Positions 15,833 through 23,683 of a stretch of DNA of 38,939 nucleotides are shown here, one piece after another. The notes beneath the pieces are model-generated. The model saw only the letters and a program-made list of their open reading frames with translations. It was not told where the DNA came from and searched no databases. Origin of the DNA: JBAZTO01 sp041661865 (GTDB taxonomy: Bacteria > Planctomycetota > Phycisphaerae > SM23-33); contig JBAZTO010000040.1 of the NCBI GenBank assembly GCA_041661865.1, forward strand, positions 1 through 38,939, written 5' to 3'. The position numbers and the translations under genes were made by a program. Each line of letters opens with the position of its first letter. The first letter of the stretch is position 1.

Positions 15833-17845
15833 ATGCCGGAAAGACTGTACAGCACGTACCAAGTCGCCGACCTGATCGGCGCCACGCCCGGGGCGGTGGT
15901 CGAGTGGGTCCAGAAGGGCCTGCTGCCCGTGCAACGCCTGCCGGAAGGGGCCCTGCGTGTGCCGGAAACGGGGCTGGTCCAGTTTCTCAAGACCCGCGGA
16001 TTGGACTCCGACCAGATCGCGGCCAAGCTCCGCAACGGCCCCGACAAGATCGCATTGCAGGTTCGCAAGGACGCCGCAGTGGTTCCACAGTCGCCTCGGC
16101 CGGTCGCCGGTCCCGCTGTCATGGAACGAGACCCCCGGCAGGCACCCCACAACGCCATGCCGATGGTGCCTTCGGAAGACCAGGCTCCGCCCCGCCCAGC
16201 CGCACAGAAAACCACTGTCGCCGATCGCGCCCAGGCCGCCCCGCGCGCAGCCAGGCCCGCCGCGCCAAGCCCTGACCCTGCCGAGGAAATGGAAGTCACC
16301 ACCGCCGAGAAGCTCCAACTGGCAGGCCTGCGCTGCCCCGACGACTCGCGATTGTCCGACGAGGAAAACGAACCCTCCCGCCCTCTTGAGCGGGAGGACG
16401 ATGCGGAAACCCCCAACGAGCAGGCCCCCGACGAGCCGACCCCGCTGACGGAGGAGGCTGACGCAGCCCCTTTGACCCCCGAGCCGGAGGTTCGCGAGGA
16501 AGAGGTCGCCCGCACGTCAGCCGAGGTGGCTGAATTGGCCACGGCGCCCCTCGATATCGAGGAAATGGTGCTGGCCCCCGAGGACCTGCCCCAGCCGGCA
16601 GCGGAGGCCCCTGCGCCGGTCGAAGCAGTCCCGCCGCCACCTCCCTCTCCGGCGCGCGTGGCCCAGCGGCCTGCACCAGGCCGGGCCGAAATGCCCAAGG
16701 CGATGGTCTCGCCCCTGGCCCAGGCCGCCCAGCAGATCATCAGCGAGGCGCGGAACCAGCGGGCCAGCGACATTCACCTGGAAGTCTTTGCCTCCGGTTC
16801 GCGGATTCGGCTGAGGATCGACGGTTTCCTTTATCCCAGGCCCGGAGCGGCCTTGTCCGCCGAGGCCGCCGGCCAGTTGATCGGATATTTCAAGTCCCTG
16901 GCAGCCTTGAACCCAGCCGAACGAGGCTTCGTCGCCGGCGGTTTCAGCATGACCGTCGGCGGGCAGAGTCTTGCCCTCAAGCTTTCGACCCTCCCGATCG
17001 TCGGCGGGCAGCGGATGGTGATCTCGGCGCCGGTGGAAGAGCCCGTCGTGGGGCTGGAGGCCCTGGGCCTGTCCATCCCGATGCGGCTGCGGCTGGCCCG
17101 GCTGCTCGCCCAGCCCGGCGGGATGATCCTGCTGGCGTGCCGGGCGGGCAAGGAACGCTCCGCAGCCGTCAGGGCCATCGTCAGCGCCATGGACGGCGGC
17201 AGGAGCGTCGTGGCTGTGCCCTCGCCGGTCCACGCCGCGCGGATGCCCCTGTCGGTGACGGCGGACATGCAGGACCTCAGCGTCGCCCAGGCGGTGGCTG
17301 GCCTGGCCCGGCAGGATGTCGACGCCATCGTCGTTGAAGACCCCCGCGACGACGAGACCGTCGCCGCCATGCTCGACGCCACCGACGCGGGCCGTCTGGT
17401 GCTGGCCGCCGTTGGTGAAGGGGACTTGGCCTCCGCCATCGGGGACTTGCTGGAGACGGCTGAGCCCGAGCGGCTGGCCCGCTCGCTGTGCGCCGCCATC
17501 GCCTTCACGCAGGTGCGGCGGCTTTGCCCCGATTGCAGAGTCCCAGCCCAGCCGTCGGGCGATTCGCTGGAATTGCTGGGCCGGCAAGACCTGGGCTTCG
17601 AGCCTTTTGGCCCCGGCAAGTGCGACCGCTGCCACCAGAGGGGCTACGACGGCCTGGCTGGGCTGTCGGCCTCGGTGTTCATCGACCGCCCGCTCCAGAC
17701 GATCCTTCGCAAAGCGCCCGCCGCCGCGGAGCTGGCCGACGCCATGCGCCGCTCGGGCGTGATCTCGCTGCCAGAGGCGGGGCTGGAACTGGCCCGCGCC
17801 GGCACGACCACGCTGGAAGAACTCGTCCGCGTGCTGCCGGAATAA
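15833..17845 (+). CDS. Helix-turn-helix domain fused to a degenerate GspE/PilB-like ATPase
   Basis: 670 residues. 1-65 is a MerR/excisionase-like DNA-binding domain (LYSTYQVADLIGATPGAVVEWVQKG). 75-280 is a Pro/Glu/Ala-rich linker of low complexity. 290-665 resembles type II secretion/type IV pilus ATPases: ASDIHLEVFASGSRIRLRIDG, the tetracysteine zinc site (CPDC about 565, CDRC about 597) and a normal C-terminal end. The Walker A loop is degraded: the usual GPTGSGKTT position reads ACRAGKERSAA (about 435-445), with no Gly-Lys-Thr/Ser. The Walker B region reads IVVEDPRD (about 500). It is probably unable to hydrolyse ATP and may be a regulatory or scaffold protein. No other secretion or pilus gene is nearby. 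Confidence 0.7.
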   Translation: MPERLYSTYQVADLIGATPGAVVEWVQKGLLPVQRLPEGALRVPETGLVQFLKTRGLDSDQIAAKLRNGPDKIALQVRKDAAVVPQSPRPVAGPAVMERDPRQAPHNAMPMVPSEDQAPPRPAAQKTTVADRAQAAPRAARPAAPSPDPAEEMEVTTAEKLQLAGLRCPDDSRLSDEENEPSRPLEREDDAETPNEQAPDEPTPLTEEADAAPLTPEPEVREEEVARTSAEVAELATAPLDIEEMVLAPEDLPQPAAEAPAPVEAVPPPPPSPARVAQRPAPGRAEMPKAMVSPLAQAAQQIISEARNQRASDIHLEVFASGSRIRLRIDGFLYPRPGAALSAEAAGQLIGYFKSLAALNPAERGFVAGGFSMTVGGQSLALKLSTLPIVGGQRMVISAPVEEPVVGLEALGLSIPMRLRLARLLAQPGGMILLACRAGKERSAAVRAIVSAMDGGRSVVAVPSPVHAARMPLSVTADMQDLSVAQAVAGLARQDVDAIVVEDPRDDETVAAMLDATDAGRLVLAAVGEGDLASAIGDLLETAEPERLARSLCAAIAFTQVRRLCPDCRVPAQPSGDSLELLGRQDLGFEPFGPGKCDRCHQRGYDGLAGLSASVFIDRPLQTILRKAPAAAELADAMRRSGVISLPEAGLELARAGTTTLEELVRVLPE

Positions 17846-17865
17846 CCAAGGCCACCGATCACACC

Positions 17866-17893
17866 CCGCTCACTTTGCGATCGCGGCTAGTTA
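17866..17893. repeat. CGGCTAG-type 28-bp repeat
   Basis: Matches 9827-9854 at 24 of 28 bases. It lies between two rightward genes and abuts the -35 box of the following promoter. Confidence 0.5.
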
Positions 17894-17894
17894 A

Positions 17895-17923
17895 TTGCCT
17901 GTCGCTGCGCGGTGGCCTATAAT
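17895..17923 (+). promoter_or_regulatory. Sigma-70-like promoter giving a leaderless transcript
   Basis: TTGCCT (17895-17900), 17-nt spacer, perfect TATAAT (17918-17923). The ATG of the next gene is at 17932, 8 nt after the -10 box, so transcription should start at or within about 2 nt of the start codon. No Shine-Dalgarno sequence is present. Confidence 0.55.
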
Positions 17924-17931
17924 GCCGCTCT

Positions 17932-19272
17932 ATGAAAATCGATGCTCCTGTCCGAAGAATCCTGATCGCGTGTGCGGCCCTGCTGATCTCTGCCGCCTGG
18001 GCCGTTGCCGCCGAGGCCGAAGCTGGATTGGCCCAGCGATACAGCGACCTTGCCGGCGGCTACTCCATCTGCCCGCCCGCCGGCGCTGACCGCGTGCAGC
18101 AGAATCCCGCCCGGCGCGAAGTGGTCTGGACCGGCAGGGATCCCAGGATGGGGGCCGTCCTGTGGGCCCTCAGCGTCGTCCGTAGCGATGACACCGCCCT
18201 GGGCGGCGACCTGAAGGCTTTCTCCCAGATCCTGCGGGAACGCTTCCAGGCCCAGAAGGCGCTGAAGGTCGAGTCCTGCCAGATGGCCAGGATCGGCGGC
18301 AGGGACGTTATCGACATTCGCGGCCAACTGGTGGCCGAGGGCCGGCTCTGGCAGCGGCAGGTGTGGCTGCCGATGGGGGGGCAACAACTGCTCATCGTGA
18401 CCGTCACGGGCCCCTCCGGCGACAAGGGCAAGTTGATCGATATGATCGAGGCGTCGGCCGGCTCGGTGGAAGTGGTGGACGCCGCTGCCCGCAAGGCGCA
18501 TCGCGAGGCCGGCCTGGCCGCCGGCAGAACGCTGCTGGCGGGACTGAGCGAGTCCAAACTCGCCGCGGCAGTGGCCAGGGAGGACCAGTGGTTCCGCATG
18601 GATGTCAGCGGCGCGCCTGTCGGCTTCATGCTCGTGCGGGAGAAGATCGAGCCGCGAGGCGACATCCGCGGCCTCGATGTGAAGGCCTGGACGATGGTCA
18701 AGTCCGCCGATGGCGGGTTTGTCACGGGGGAGTCGGACTTCTTCGCCTCCGCCGACCGCAAGAGCGAGCAGTGGAGCCTGACGCATCCGCCTGAAGGCGG
18801 CAAGGCCACCCGCCTTGTGGGCCAAACGGGCAGCAAGCGAGGCCAGACCATCGAATGCACCGCCACCGTGGGCGGCAAGACGCTGCCGACCAGCACCCGA
18901 ATGCTGGCCGAGTCGATGGAACAGGTCTATTTGCCCAACGCCCTGGGCGCTTTGCTGGGCAGGCTGGTCGAGACCTCCCAGGCCGGCAGTTATGCCTTCG
19001 CTGTCTACAACGCCGCCACCAACGAGATGGATGTGCGAACCTTCAGCGTCGTCGGGCCCGAGAAGATCCAGGTGGGTTCGGCGCAGGTCGCCGCGGTCAA
19101 GGTGACCGAACGGATGGCTGAGGATGCCGACGCCGCCGAGGTGTGGCTGGACAAGGGCGGCCTGATGCTTCGGACGCGGAGTCCCGGCGGCATGGTGATC
19201 GAGCGGTCCAGCCGCGAGGAAATCCTTCGCCAGTTGCCCCAGGCCAAGGGTCTGATCGAGGGAATTAAGTAG
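17932..19272 (+). CDS. Exported protein of unknown function
   Basis: 446 residues. A signal peptide is clear: basic MKIDAPVRR, a hydrophobic stretch to about 26 and an Ala-X-Ala cleavage region (AVAAEAEAG). The mature part has no family I recognise. It consists of beta-rich segments with several 'G-x-W/V' turns, for example VWTGRDPRMGAVLWAL near 65 and SEQWSLTHPPEGGKATRLVG near 275. The size and pattern suggest a periplasmic beta-sheet protein. It follows the GspE-like gene by 86 bp and appears to have its own leaderless promoter. The stop codon TAG (19270-19272) abuts the inverted element that follows. Confidence 0.7.
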   Translation: MKIDAPVRRILIACAALLISAAWAVAAEAEAGLAQRYSDLAGGYSICPPAGADRVQQNPARREVVWTGRDPRMGAVLWALSVVRSDDTALGGDLKAFSQILRERFQAQKALKVESCQMARIGGRDVIDIRGQLVAEGRLWQRQVWLPMGGQQLLIVTVTGPSGDKGKLIDMIEASAGSVEVVDAAARKAHREAGLAAGRTLLAGLSESKLAAAVAREDQWFRMDVSGAPVGFMLVREKIEPRGDIRGLDVKAWTMVKSADGGFVTGESDFFASADRKSEQWSLTHPPEGGKATRLVGQTGSKRGQTIECTATVGGKTLPTSTRMLAESMEQVYLPNALGALLGRLVETSQAGSYAFAVYNAATNEMDVRTFSVVGPEKIQVGSAQVAAVKVTERMAEDADAAEVWLDKGGLMLRTRSPGGMVIERSSREEILRQLPQAKGLIEGIK

Positions 19273-19543
19273 AACCGGTTTCATAACCTGCACGGGATCG
19301 CGTTGCGATCAAAACAGGGCAGATGCAAGGAAGGCCGACGCTGGCAACCCTTGCCGGGTTGTCGAGGAGGCCTGACGCGGCAGAGGCCGTGTTTTCATCG
19401 CAACCCTTCGGGACGAGGCATCCTATGTCGCATGCCGTCGTTGTTCGGCCTCGATGACCCAGCCGGGGTCGCCGTCGGCCTCACGCCTCGGCCTGCACCA
19501 TAACTTGCCTCGTCGCGACCCGTGCAGGTTATGAAACCGGTTC
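19272..19543. repeat. 272-bp near-palindromic element with 25-bp perfect inverted ends
   Basis: Left end 19272-19296 and right end 19519-19543 are perfect 25-bp inverted copies (outer part GAACCGGTTTCATAACCTG). Each is continued by TCGCG after at most one extra base. Inside, hairpin 19343-19363 (GGCAACCC, loop TTGCC, GGGTTGTC) and hairpin 19456-19470 (GACCC, loop AGCCG, GGGTC) are inverted relatives flanked by matching GGCCGAC and CGAGG words. A third hairpin (GGCAT/ATGCC) occupies the middle of the right half. The element starts at the stop codon of the preceding gene and ends 18 bp before trxB. No long protein frame and no target-site duplication are evident. It could be a MITE or a structured RNA/terminator. 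Confidence 0.8.
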
Positions 19544-19561
19544 CAGAACGGAAAGGCACGG

Positions 19562-20578
19562 ATGACAGCTTCGGATCAATATGACGTGGTGATTGTGGGC
19601 GGCGGGCCGGCGGCGCTGGCGGCGGGGCTTTATGCCGCGCGCGACCGCTTCAGGACCGCCCTGCTGGAGAAGAACGGCCTGCCCGGCGGACAGATCATGC
19701 TCACCGAGCGGATCGAGAATTACCCCGGCTACAAGAACATTGCCGGGCCGGACCTCATCCAGGCGATGCGCGAGCAGACCGAGAGCTTCGGGGCTGAACT
19801 GCTGACCGACCACGGCGTGGACTCGCTCAGGCGGCGCGACGACGGGCTCATCGAGGTCGGCGTCAACACCGGCGAGAGGACTCTGCTGGCCCGCGCGGTC
19901 ATCCTGGCCGTCGGTAGCGACTACCGCAAACTGGGCGTGCCCGGCGAGGAGGAAATGCGCCAGGCCACCCGCGTCAGCTACTGCGCCACCTGCGACGGCG
20001 CCTTCTACCGCGACAAGCACGTGCTGACGGTCGGCGGCGGAAACACCGCCGTCGAGGACACCATCTACCTGGCCACCCGGTTTGCCCGCAAGGTCACGAT
20101 GATCCATCGCCGCACGGAGTTCCGTGCCCAGCAGGTGCTGGTCGAGGAGCTGCGCAGCCTGGAGGCCGGGGACAAGCGCGTCGAGGTCAAGCTGCCTTAC
20201 GTGCTGGAGGCGATCATTCCCACCGCCGACGGCAGCGACCTGGATCACGTCCGCATCCGCAACCTCCAGACCGGCGCGGCAGAGGATCTTCGCGTTGACG
20301 GCGTGTTCGTGTTCGTGGGCATGGTGCCCAACACCCTCTGGCTGCGCGGAACGCTGGCGATGAACGAGGCCGGCTACGTCGCGTGCAACCCGGTGACGCT
20401 GGAAACTTCCATGCCGGGCGTGTTCGTGGCTGGGGACTGCCGCCAGCAGGCGGCGATGCAACTGGCCACCGCGTCGGCCGACGGCGTGGTCGCGGCCATG
20501 ATGCTCAAGCAGTACTTCCGCAATCCCGCCGCGTGGGGCAAGGCCTCCGCGAACGAAGCGGCCGGCAGCGGCTGGTGA
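19562..20578 (+). CDS. trxB: Thioredoxin-disulfide reductase
   Basis: 338 residues. NADPH-dependent flavoenzyme that reduces thioredoxin. N-terminal FAD-binding VVIVGGGPAALAAGLYAAR (9-27), redox-active pair in SYCATCDGAF (Cys141 and Cys144), NADPH-binding VGGGNTAVED (157-166) and C-terminal FAD site VFVAGDCR. Ribosome binding site GGAAAGG before the ATG. The usual GGGPAG reads GGGPAA, a tolerated change. It follows the 272-bp inverted element, so its expression may depend on read-through or on a promoter within that element. Cytoplasmic. Confidence 0.95.
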   Translation: MTASDQYDVVIVGGGPAALAAGLYAARDRFRTALLEKNGLPGGQIMLTERIENYPGYKNIAGPDLIQAMREQTESFGAELLTDHGVDSLRRRDDGLIEVGVNTGERTLLARAVILAVGSDYRKLGVPGEEEMRQATRVSYCATCDGAFYRDKHVLTVGGGNTAVEDTIYLATRFARKVTMIHRRTEFRAQQVLVEELRSLEAGDKRVEVKLPYVLEAIIPTADGSDLDHVRIRNLQTGAAEDLRVDGVFVFVGMVPNTLWLRGTLAMNEAGYVACNPVTLETSMPGVFVAGDCRQQAAMQLATASADGVVAAMMLKQYFRNPAAWGKASANEAAGSGW

Positions 20579-20660
20579 CGCGACCCGGCGCGCGGCAGCG
20601 CGCACGCGTAAGACATAGAATCAGGTCAATTCTTGTGGCGCCAGGCTTGGCGACGGGGCG

Positions 20661-20828
20661 TTATCCGGCTTTTCGGCGGGCCGGCAGCGAGCGAACGATT
20701 CCCAGGGGCACGACGAGTTTCTCGCCGCAGCCGGGGCAGCGGACCTGCCGGCCTCGGTATTCAGAGGGGGCCGTCAGCAGCAGACGGCACTTGGCGTTGG
20801 TGCAGCGTAATTCCAGTTCGCGTGCCAT
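20661..20828 (-). CDS. Small zinc-ribbon protein, 55 residues
   Basis: Leftward frame from the ATG at 20828 to TAA at 20661. The product has a four-cysteine zinc-ribbon: CTNAKC (Cys9, Cys14) and CPGC (Cys31, Cys34), with YRGRQVRCPGCGEKLVVP as the second knuckle and a basic tail. Small proteins of this type (MJ0042-like knuckles) are common in Planctomycetota and are thought to bind zinc and perhaps nucleic acid or partner proteins. AGGGA lies about 10 nt before the ATG. It lies between trxB (convergent) and the LacI gene (same strand). Function unknown. Confidence 0.75.
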   Translation of the reverse strand: MARELELRCTNAKCRLLLTAPSEYRGRQVRCPGCGEKLVVPLGIVRSLPARRKAG

Positions 20829-20943
20829 GAATGAACGTCCCTTTCATTCATCTTATCGGCCGGAAAATCAGCCCTCTTGAACGTCGGCGCGAACGGGTTA
20901 TGCTGCCGAAAGTGGCAATTGAAAGGAATGCGTCCGGAAGGAT

Positions 20944-21981
20944 TTATACCGGGCAAGGCCCCGAGGTCTCGCCTTCGATCAGATCAACGTCGACCACGAT
21001 TGTCTGGGGCATCGGATCGGAATTTCTGATCTGCCGCACCAGCAACTGGGTGGCCGCCGCGCCCATCTCCGCGGCCGGCAGGCGCACACTGGTCAACGTT
21101 TGGAGCAGCGGAAGCTTGTGGCCGTCAAAACCGGTAATCGAAACGTCCTGCGGGATGCGATAGCCGGCGGCAACGAGCCGGGTATAGACCAGTGCGGCGA
21201 CGGGGTCGTTGACACATATCCAAGCCCGCACGCCCGCCTTGATCAAGGGGATAATCCGATCCGCGACCAGTCCATCAAACGCGTCGTCGTCCAGCGAATC
21301 AGGTTGAACGCAATAGCTCGGATCCTCCGGAAGCCCCATGAAGTGGCGGCACTCAAGGTAAGCGGCCATACGGCGCCTGTGCCACAAGAAGTGCCAGGGC
21401 CGTCTGCTTACAAAGCCGATGCGCCTGTGCCCCAGCGAGTACAGGCGCTCCATGATCGCCCGGATTCCGCCGAGATTGTCCGCCTCCACGTGACTGAGCC
21501 GGGTTCCCGGGAACTCGTGAGCAATGGACACGCAAGGCCCCAGGGAGGTCAGATGGCGGGCCGTCTGTTCGGCGACATCGTAAATCAAGATTGAGCCATT
21601 CAGCCTGCCAGGCTCATAAGCAGCAGGGGACACACCCTGATCCCATGTTGCAAGCCGTTCCAAGGGCGGTGCGTAGCTGACGGTGACCAGTGCAGAGAGT
21701 TTCTCGGCGGCCTGGCTTGCCCCTTGCAGGTACATGTTGTACAGGCTGGTTTGGTTGGGCCGGGTGGCGATAAACACGCCCAGCGTGGTGCAAGATTCCA
21801 TTTTCGCACGCGAGGCGGGCAAGCGATACCCTAACTCCGCGGCGATCTTCTGAACTTTGGAGCGGGTTTCGGCGTCGACATCAAGCTTTCCACGAAGACA
21901 TCTGGACACAGTGGATATGGAGACCTTTGATCTCTCGGCGATCTCCCGTTGCCTGGCTCTTGTCTCAAGCGTACCGCTCAT
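20944..21981 (-). CDS. LacI-family transcription regulator
   Basis: 345 residues. N-terminal LacI helix-turn-helix (10-31: REIAERSKVSISTVSRCLRG) and hinge helix, then a periplasmic-binding-protein-like sensor domain with SLGHRRIGFVSRRP and ISITGFDGH-type segments (here DVSITGFDGHKLP). It should bind a sugar or sugar phosphate and control nearby glycan-use genes. Start ATG at 21981 with AAAGGTG before it; upstream (22130-22157) is a good promoter. It lies at the edge of a leftward block of glycan genes and near the rightward sugar operon. Clear operator copies could not be identified by eye. Confidence 0.93.
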   Translation of the reverse strand: MSGTLETRARQREIAERSKVSISTVSRCLRGKLDVDAETRSKVQKIAAELGYRLPASRAKMESCTTLGVFIATRPNQTSLYNMYLQGASQAAEKLSALVTVSYAPPLERLATWDQGVSPAAYEPGRLNGSILIYDVAEQTARHLTSLGPCVSIAHEFPGTRLSHVEADNLGGIRAIMERLYSLGHRRIGFVSRRPWHFLWHRRRMAAYLECRHFMGLPEDPSYCVQPDSLDDDAFDGLVADRIIPLIKAGVRAWICVNDPVAALVYTRLVAAGYRIPQDVSITGFDGHKLPLLQTLTSVRLPAAEMGAAATQLLVRQIRNSDPMPQTIVVDVDLIEGETSGPCPV

Positions 21982-22348
21982 AATTCACCTTTGATTGGCC
22001 ATCTTTTTCCTGCGGGACATACCACGTTTTTCATAACAGCCGCCGATGGCTTCAACGGTTATCCCAAGGCCCAGATTACACCCGCCGGGGGAGAAACCTT
22101 GCCTTCGGTTACATTTCTCGCTTATGTCGAGTATAACCCCTTTGGACTAATTAACAATAGTTTTTTTGCGGCCATTGCCGGAAATCGACGAGGAGAACCA
22201 GGGAACTGAGCGGGAGGCCAACCTAACACATTTTAAAGCATCAAGTTAGAGATGGTCGAATTGCGGCACGGCAATCCACCACGACTGTCAGTTTTCCGCT
22301 CAGCCGAATGCTCACGGAATATGCACTTCTTCCGGAACCAGATGAAGC
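21982..22348. other. Intergenic region upstream of the LacI gene
   Basis: 367 bp with no gene. It holds the candidate LacI promoter (22130-22157) and an inverted repeat GAGAAA...TTTCTC (22091-22119) containing AACC...GGTT, a possible operator. Nothing is recognised in 22160-22348, where a terminator for the BNR-type gene would be expected. Confidence 0.5.
22130..22157 (-). promoter_or_regulatory. Candidate promoter of the LacI regulator gene
   Basis: Read leftward: TTGTTA (22157-22152), 16-nt spacer, TATACT (22135-22130). The leader would be about 140 nt. The inverted repeat at 22091-22119 lies just downstream of the predicted start, a fitting place for autorepression, but this is inference. 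Confidence 0.4.
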
Positions 22349-23638
22349 TCAGTTCTTGGGGATCGGGAAGGACAAGAACCAAAGCGGCACTTTGCTCCTG
22401 TCCTTAGGGGCTCCGGTTTCAGGCTGGCCGGTGCTCAGGAGGTAGAAGTTCTCTTTGTCACTCTCGCCGCCGAATCGTTGTGGCCGGTCAGTGTGGATCA
22501 CATACCCCGCGAAATTGTTGGCGTCCCCATCCGCCAGCCGTCGCTCGTTGCTCAGCGTCAGGCCGCTGGAAACATCCAAGTCCCACAAATGAATTTCGTT
22601 GTTGCGAATCCCCATGAGAGTCCACCGCCCGGCCGAATCGACCAGGAACTTGGTCTTTCCGGACGGATAGTCCACCGGCTTGATATCGACATCCAGTCCC
22701 TTGCCGATGGTCGCAAGGTAGCCGTGGCCTCCCTTTTCGAACTCTTCTTTGGTCTTGCCGCCTCTGGTGTAGTAGCTCAGGTACGTCTTGCCATCGTCGG
22801 CCTGATAGGCGTCAAACAAATAAGTTACACCCCATAGATTTTCCACGAGCGCCTTCTGCTCCCACGGGCCCCGGGTCAGGTCTTCGCATCGGGCCAAACG
22901 CACATATCGCCACGAACCCGGTGACTGGGCGCTGTTCCCGTCCGGTGCGAAGGCGTTGTAGGACTGCATCACCACCAGGGCCGATTTGCCGCGCAGGAAG
23001 ATGGCCTCGTAGCCGTATCGACGCTCGATCTCGGGAATGCCGCCGATGGAACTGGTGTGCCACATGTCGGTGGCGGCATCGTAGAAGGCGGCGGAAATCC
23101 CCTGCCGCCCGTGTGCCCACATGAACAGGATGTTGCCTTCAGGACTGATGGCGGCTCCGGGATGGGTGGAACGAACAACGTACATCCGTTCCCAATGGGC
23201 GAAGTCAGCATCGGGATCCGATCTGTACATTTCGCACAATTCCTCGGTCGGCCGGCCAAGTATCCAGAAACGTCCCTTGGGGTCAACCATCAGGACGTAG
23301 GGTTCATAGTTCAGCCGGCGAGCCTCAACCCAACTGCCGTCCTTGTCGCGGCGGTAGAGGATGCCTCTGCTCTTGTTGGGGTCCTTCTCGTCGGCGACGG
23401 TGGCGATGGCATAAAGCGCCCCGCCGTATCTAACCAACTTTGACGTGTGCCAGCCGTGAATCGTTCCATCTTTCACGCTGTCGCTGATCTTCTGGAGGGT
23501 GGTGGGTATCACAGGCAGGTCCGCCGGGGCACTTGCGGAAGTTGGGGCACTCTCGGCAGCCGTGCAGGCCGCAGTGAAGAAGGATATCGCTAAGAATCCA
23601 CAAATATGAGCTGCGCGGCGTGCAAGAGAGCTGTGCAT
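22349..23638 (-). CDS. Exported BNR-type (sialidase-fold) protein
   Basis: 429 residues. Signal peptide at 1-28 (HICGFLAISFFTAACTAAES) with a Cys at the cleavage region, so a lipoprotein is possible though TAAC is not a standard lipobox. The mature part resembles the BNR_4 group of beta-propeller proteins: repeated short blades with Asp-x-Trp or Gly-x-Trp turns, for example DKDGSWVEARRL, DPKGRFWILGRP and DSAGRWTLMG. Related proteins in planctomycetes and Bacteroidota are found in polysaccharide-use loci and some act as lyases or hydrolases. Good ribosome binding site (AGGAG, 6 nt). It follows the DUF4832 gene by 45 bp, so they are co-transcribed. Substrate unknown. Confidence 0.65.
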   Translation of the reverse strand: MHSSLARRAAHICGFLAISFFTAACTAAESAPTSASAPADLPVIPTTLQKISDSVKDGTIHGWHTSKLVRYGGALYAIATVADEKDPNKSRGILYRRDKDGSWVEARRLNYEPYVLMVDPKGRFWILGRPTEELCEMYRSDPDADFAHWERMYVVRSTHPGAAISPEGNILFMWAHGRQGISAAFYDAATDMWHTSSIGGIPEIERRYGYEAIFLRGKSALVVMQSYNAFAPDGNSAQSPGSWRYVRLARCEDLTRGPWEQKALVENLWGVTYLFDAYQADDGKTYLSYYTRGGKTKEEFEKGGHGYLATIGKGLDVDIKPVDYPSGKTKFLVDSAGRWTLMGIRNNEIHLWDLDVSSGLTLSNERRLADGDANNFAGYVIHTDRPQRFGGESDKENFYLLSTGQPETGAPKDRSKVPLWFLSFPIPKN

Positions 23639-23683
23639 GTATCACTCCTGAGGTTGGTCACATAAGACAGCCGAACTTCATGG

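Noticed and set aside
19303..19503. 66-codon frame inside the 272-bp inverted element
   Set aside because: The sequence is explained by hairpin structure; the peptide has no motif and no ribosome binding site.
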